The notes beneath the pieces were generated by a model. That model saw only the letters and a program-made list of their open reading frames with translations, was not told the origin of the DNA and searched no databases. A stretch of DNA of 7,619 nucleotides. Source: Candidatus Niyogiibacteriota bacterium. GTDB taxonomy: Bacteria; Patescibacteriota; Minisyncoccia; HO2-45-28. The stretch is taken from NCBI GenBank assembly GCA_016177385.1, contig JACOVJ010000052.1, positions 1-7,619 on the forward strand, written 5' to 3'. Both the position numbers and the translations under genes were made by a program. Shown here piece after piece: positions 4,645 to 7,619 of the stretch. Position 1 is the first letter of the stretch; each line of letters begins with the position of its first letter.

Positions 4645-5646
4645 GTGAGAAACCCAAAGTTCATCGTTTTGGGAATTGTGAGTATCCTCGTACTCGGGGG
4701 TGGCATTTTATATGTTCGTTCGCTCTCGAAATCAACGCCACAACCCGCGGCCGTTGTCGCCGCGATACCGGGCTCGAGCCGCACGGAAACGCCGGATTCG
4801 GACGGCGACGGCCTGAAAGATTGGGAGGAGGCGCTCTGGAAAACCGACCCGAATAAATCCGACACGGACGGCGATGGAACACCGGACGGGGAGGAAATCG
4901 CAAAAAACCGGAATCCGCTGAAAGCCGCGCCTAATGATGAGCTTACCGCAAAAGACATCAAACCCCTGACGCCGTATAAGGATATAGCGTCCGCAAACCC
5001 ATCGGAAGCATTCGCACAAAATTTTTTAACGAATTTCATCACATTAAAACAACAGGGGATGTCGGACAAGGAAATTCAGGACTATTTAAGCATCGCCATG
5101 CCGCCGCCGAAAACAACGCCGCTTGTTATTCAAAAAAAATTTTATACGCGCCTGGATCTTACGATTCAAAAAAACGCCACAGCCGAAACCATCAAAAAAT
5201 ACGCGGATGATTTCGGTTACGTTCTAACCTCTTCATTTGGGGTCTTGCAGTGGAATGAGTTGGTCTTATTGGCTCAATTGTTATCGAATTTTGACAATGG
5301 AACGGCGAGAGAAAAATTCGTTGTTTTCGACTATTATCGGCAATTCTATGCCGTCGTTTCCCAAGAAATGATCGCGCTCGCAGTTCCGGATTCTTATAGC
5401 GATATACATCTTGAGCTTGCGAATTCTCTTAGAACCATCTCGCAGATCAATCAAACATTTCGTGACCTGCCGAACAATCTTTTTGCGGCGCCGGATGCGA
5501 TCAAGGCGCACATTGAAGCCGCCGAACGTCTGCATGCGGCGTTTGGAGCTATCGCGTTGCAATTGAAAAAAGATCGAATTTCCATCACCGCGGCCGATTC
5601 CGCCTATATTTTTGTTACCGGATCTTTAACGCCGCCGACCCCATGA
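4645..5646 (+). CDS. Membrane-anchored protein with two thrombospondin type 3 Ca-binding repeats
   Basis: A 333-aa protein. Residues about 7-25 (IVLGIVSILVLGGGILYV) form an N-terminal transmembrane anchor after a short basic start, placing the rest outside the cell. Two TSP3-type calcium motifs follow: DSDGDGLKDWEE (51-62) and DTDGDGTPDGEE (73-84). Residues 90-333 are mostly helical-looking, lack cysteine and match no family I recognise. The start is GTG4645, chosen because it opens the anchor and lies 7 nt after TATAAT; no SD is seen. The stop overlaps the next ATG in ATGA (5643-5646), so translation is coupled. Proteins of this shape are common in CPR genomes next to secretion- or pilus-like genes, but a specific function cannot be given. 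A calcium-stabilised envelope component is inference. Confidence 0.85.
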   Translation: MRNPKFIVLGIVSILVLGGGILYVRSLSKSTPQPAAVVAAIPGSSRTETPDSDGDGLKDWEEALWKTDPNKSDTDGDGTPDGEEIAKNRNPLKAAPNDELTAKDIKPLTPYKDIASANPSEAFAQNFLTNFITLKQQGMSDKEIQDYLSIAMPPPKTTPLVIQKKFYTRLDLTIQKNATAETIKKYADDFGYVLTSSFGVLQWNELVLLAQLLSNFDNGTAREKFVVFDYYRQFYAVVSQEMIALAVPDSYSDIHLELANSLRTISQINQTFRDLPNNLFAAPDAIKAHIEAAERLHAAFGAIALQLKKDRISITAADSAYIFVTGSLTPPTP

Positions 5647-7148
5647 CTATCCAGAGATGCATTTCTCTAATTCTTCTCGTATCCATTGTTACGGGCGTTA
5701 CGGGATTCGGCTTGGGAGCATTCTCGCCCAAAACCGCGCACGCCATCCCTGTTGAGGTTGTTACCGACGTTGAAAGAAGAGTAAGCAATCTGGCAACGAT
5801 CACGGCCGTTGGAGCCGCGATCGTCGGCGTTGTTAGCCATTCTCCGGAAGCATTCGCGGTTTCGGCCGGTTCCGCAGCAATTGCGCTTTGTACGGCTAAA
5901 ACGTTTGATTTATTTAAGGACTGCGATGTCCAAAAACATATATTAGAACCGGTCGGGCAAGCTATCTTGAAAGCCATCGTCATTGAAATGACCAATGACA
6001 TCGTGAACTGGATCAATTCCGGATTCGAGGGACAGCCGCTCTTTGTTCAGGATTTCACGACATTCGGCTTGAACGCGGCCGACCTCGCGTCCGGTTACTA
6101 TCTTGAAAGTTTGCTCGGTCCGGATACCCTTGCGGCGCTCTGCAGTCCGTTCCGCTTTGAGGTTATTTTTAACTTATTCGAATTCCAGATGCCGCGGCCG
6201 AGCTGCACTATAAGCGGCATCATCGAGAATGTGGAGCAGATGTATCAAAACTTTCTCACCGGCGGCTGGGCGTCGTTTATTGCTATTTCAACGCAAACGA
6301 ATAACAACGCGTTCGGGAGCTTTCTGGTGCGTTGGGATGAACTGCATGCGCGCGCCCTCGCTAAATTCACCGGAGAACAAAGCGAATCTCAATCCAGCCA
6401 AGGATTTCTGTCGTTTAAAAAATGCGTGGAATATAACGAGGGGCGCGTGGATGAAGGCGCAGGCGGTTTTGCTGTCGCCGGCGAAGCCCACTATGCACCG
6501 GATCCCAAGTTTGGATGTGCGCGATACGAAAACCAGACGCCGGGAGCCGCAATCGCAAATTCTCTATTCTCCATTCAAAATGCGGAACAAGACCAACTGC
6601 ATTTGGCCGATTCCTTAAATGCCATTATTTCCGCTCTCCTGCAACAATTAATCCTCAAGCCCCTCATAGAGGGTCTGCGTGGTTCTTCGGGTTTCGAAGA
6701 ACAACAAAATTCACTGGAACTGCAACAACGCAAGACCGAATTGATGCAAAGTATTAGCGCCGCCCTCGCGCAGGAAAATAGCTATGGAGCCGCCAAGCAG
6801 GACTCGCGAGAGACCATCCAAACCATTCTCACGCAGATCGAAACGCTCAAGGCTTGTAGCGGCCAAAATCTGCAAAGCGATATAAATACATACACCGAGC
6901 TTCTGCAAACCATTGCCGGCGACATTCAAATCTCGCGGGAACGTGCCCGACAACTAACATCGCTTCAGGGATTGGCGATCGCGGAAAACCGGTTGGGCGA
7001 CATGGACGAACTTGAAGCACGGGCGACCGAAACCATCGCCGCGTCCGCAGATAGTGAGGACGTACAGACGGCCCAAACCGAATCCGCCGAGCTTCAAACC
7101 GCGCTTGATGGTTACGACCAATCCATCGCCGCCTGCCCGGCGCCATAA
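5643..7148 (+). CDS. Large exported protein with eight cysteines and a C-terminal coiled-coil-like region
   Basis: A 501-aa protein. Residues 1-34 are a signal peptide ending AHA, so cleavage gives a mature protein beginning IPVEVV. A small-residue hydrophobic stretch (about 51-82) may be a membrane segment. The middle part contains DIVNWINSGFEGQPLFVQDF (119-138) and LCSPF (166-170). I associate this pattern with a conserved uncharacterised CPR family that sits upstream of polytopic secretion-type membrane proteins; that is recollection and was not checked. Mature cysteines at 83, 94, 167, 188, 261, 292, 405 and 498 are even in number, suggesting disulfides. Residues about 350-490 are Gln/Glu/Ala-rich and look alpha-helical or coiled-coil. 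The ATG overlaps the upstream stop by 4 nt and the next gene begins 1 nt after its stop. A structural, pilus- or VirB5-like role is possible but unproven. Confidence 0.82.
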   Translation: MTIQRCISLILLVSIVTGVTGFGLGAFSPKTAHAIPVEVVTDVERRVSNLATITAVGAAIVGVVSHSPEAFAVSAGSAAIALCTAKTFDLFKDCDVQKHILEPVGQAILKAIVIEMTNDIVNWINSGFEGQPLFVQDFTTFGLNAADLASGYYLESLLGPDTLAALCSPFRFEVIFNLFEFQMPRPSCTISGIIENVEQMYQNFLTGGWASFIAISTQTNNNAFGSFLVRWDELHARALAKFTGEQSESQSSQGFLSFKKCVEYNEGRVDEGAGGFAVAGEAHYAPDPKFGCARYENQTPGAAIANSLFSIQNAEQDQLHLADSLNAIISALLQQLILKPLIEGLRGSSGFEEQQNSLELQQRKTELMQSISAALAQENSYGAAKQDSRETIQTILTQIETLKACSGQNLQSDINTYTELLQTIAGDIQISRERARQLTSLQGLAIAENRLGDMDELEARATETIAASADSEDVQTAQTESAELQTALDGYDQSIAACPAP

Positions 7149-7149
7149 T

Positions 7150-7619
7150 ATGAGACCTCTTTCTTTTACAAAAATCGCGGTCCTCATCTTGTTCTTCATC
7201 CTCATCCCGACGGCGATATTCGCGCAAACCCAGCAGACGCAGGACGTCATCACGCAGATCACGCATTGCGACAATTGGTTCGGCCTCTGCTTCGACGCTC
7301 TTTTTGCGCGATTTGTTTACGTTATCCTCCAGATCGTCAGTAAATTCTTTGTTATTTCGGGGCAATTGTTCGATGCCGTCATTGCGTTTACGCTCGATCC
7401 GAATATGTATGCCGTCCCCGCCATCTACACCGGCTGGGTCGTTGCGCGCGACACGGTCAATATGTTTTTCATCTTTATCCTTCTGGTCATCGCCATTGCA
7501 ACAATCCTGCGCATGGAGCAGTACGGCGCAAAACGGCTTCTCGCAAAACTTATCATCGCGGCGCTTTTCATCAATTTCTCGTTTTTAGCGACACAATACG
7601 TTATCTACTCGTCCAATCT
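7150..7619 (+). CDS. Polytopic membrane protein, secretion-type (partial, C-terminus off the right edge)
   Basis: 156 codons are visible and the frame is open at the right edge. Residues 1-25 form a signal peptide (KIAVLILFFILIPTAIFA, then QT). A short exported segment with two cysteines (C40, C47) follows, then hydrophobic spans at about 52-75, 103-120 (NMFFIFILLVIAIATIL) and 131-150. The stretch GWVVARDTVNMFFIFILLVI followed by ILRMEQYGAKRLLAKLIIAA resembles a widespread uncharacterised CPR membrane protein that I would compare with VirB6/TrbL-type channel components. The resemblance is remembered and was not computed. The ATG is 1 nt after the previous stop with no SD, so expression depends on coupling within the operon. 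With the signal-bearing 501-aa protein and the TSP3 protein it suggests a multi-component envelope machine. Confidence 0.78.
   Translation, partial: MRPLSFTKIAVLILFFILIPTAIFAQTQQTQDVITQITHCDNWFGLCFDALFARFVYVILQIVSKFFVISGQLFDAVIAFTLDPNMYAVPAIYTGWVVARDTVNMFFIFILLVIAIATILRMEQYGAKRLLAKLIIAALFINFSFLATQYVIYSSN

Noticed and set aside
6682..6702. Perfect 8-bp hairpin GTTCTTCG / CGAAGAAC in the 501-aa protein gene, next to a 5-bp CCCTC/GAGGG stem
   Set aside because: About one 8-bp stem with a short loop is expected by chance in 7.6 kb, so it is not evidence of an element.

Overview
The window looks like chromosomal DNA from a Candidate Phyla Radiation (Patescibacteria) bacterium, probably of the Parcubacteria group. 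This is an inference. It rests on the compact layout, on short or absent 5' leaders, and on a rightward gene cluster (thrombospondin type 3 protein, large secreted Cys-containing protein, polytopic membrane protein) that resembles the conserved CPR surface/type IV secretion-like loci. No rRNA, tRNA or CRISPR array is visible, so a taxon cannot be fixed.

Left part (minus strand): a partial secreted LysM-LysM-M23 peptidoglycan hydrolase reads off the left edge. It has a good sigma70-like promoter and two hairpins in its leader, one of which encloses the start codon. Upstream lies a complete GNAT acetyltransferase whose stop codon sits inside its own intrinsic terminator. Its promoter overlaps, back to back, the promoter of the rightward helicase gene.

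Middle (plus strand): a two-gene housekeeping operon, uvrD/pcrA-type helicase followed after 3 bp by rsmA (16S rRNA dimethyladenosine transferase). Both genes are intact but carry palindromic DNA inside the reading frame. A 37-bp element (13-bp arm, 11-nt loop, 13-bp arm) occurs in uvrD and, inverted, in rsmA with 36 of 37 bases identical. A diverged copy of the same 13-11-13 design forms the C-terminal tail of the helicase. rsmA also holds three separate perfect 10-bp-stem palindromes. These behave like protein-coding palindromic insertions of the kind described in Rickettsia, and they are the most unusual thing in the window.

Right part (plus strand): after a 125-bp intergenic region with a hairpin and a TATAAT box comes a tightly packed operon. 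It contains a membrane-anchored protein with two Ca-binding TSP3 repeats (GTG start, probably leaderless), a 501-aa exported protein with eight cysteines in the mature part (ATGA overlap), and the start of a multi-pass membrane protein with a signal peptide (1-bp gap). Their spacing implies co-translation and a joint role at the cell envelope, plausibly a type IV secretion or pilus-like machine. None of the three is identified by a named family from sequence alone.
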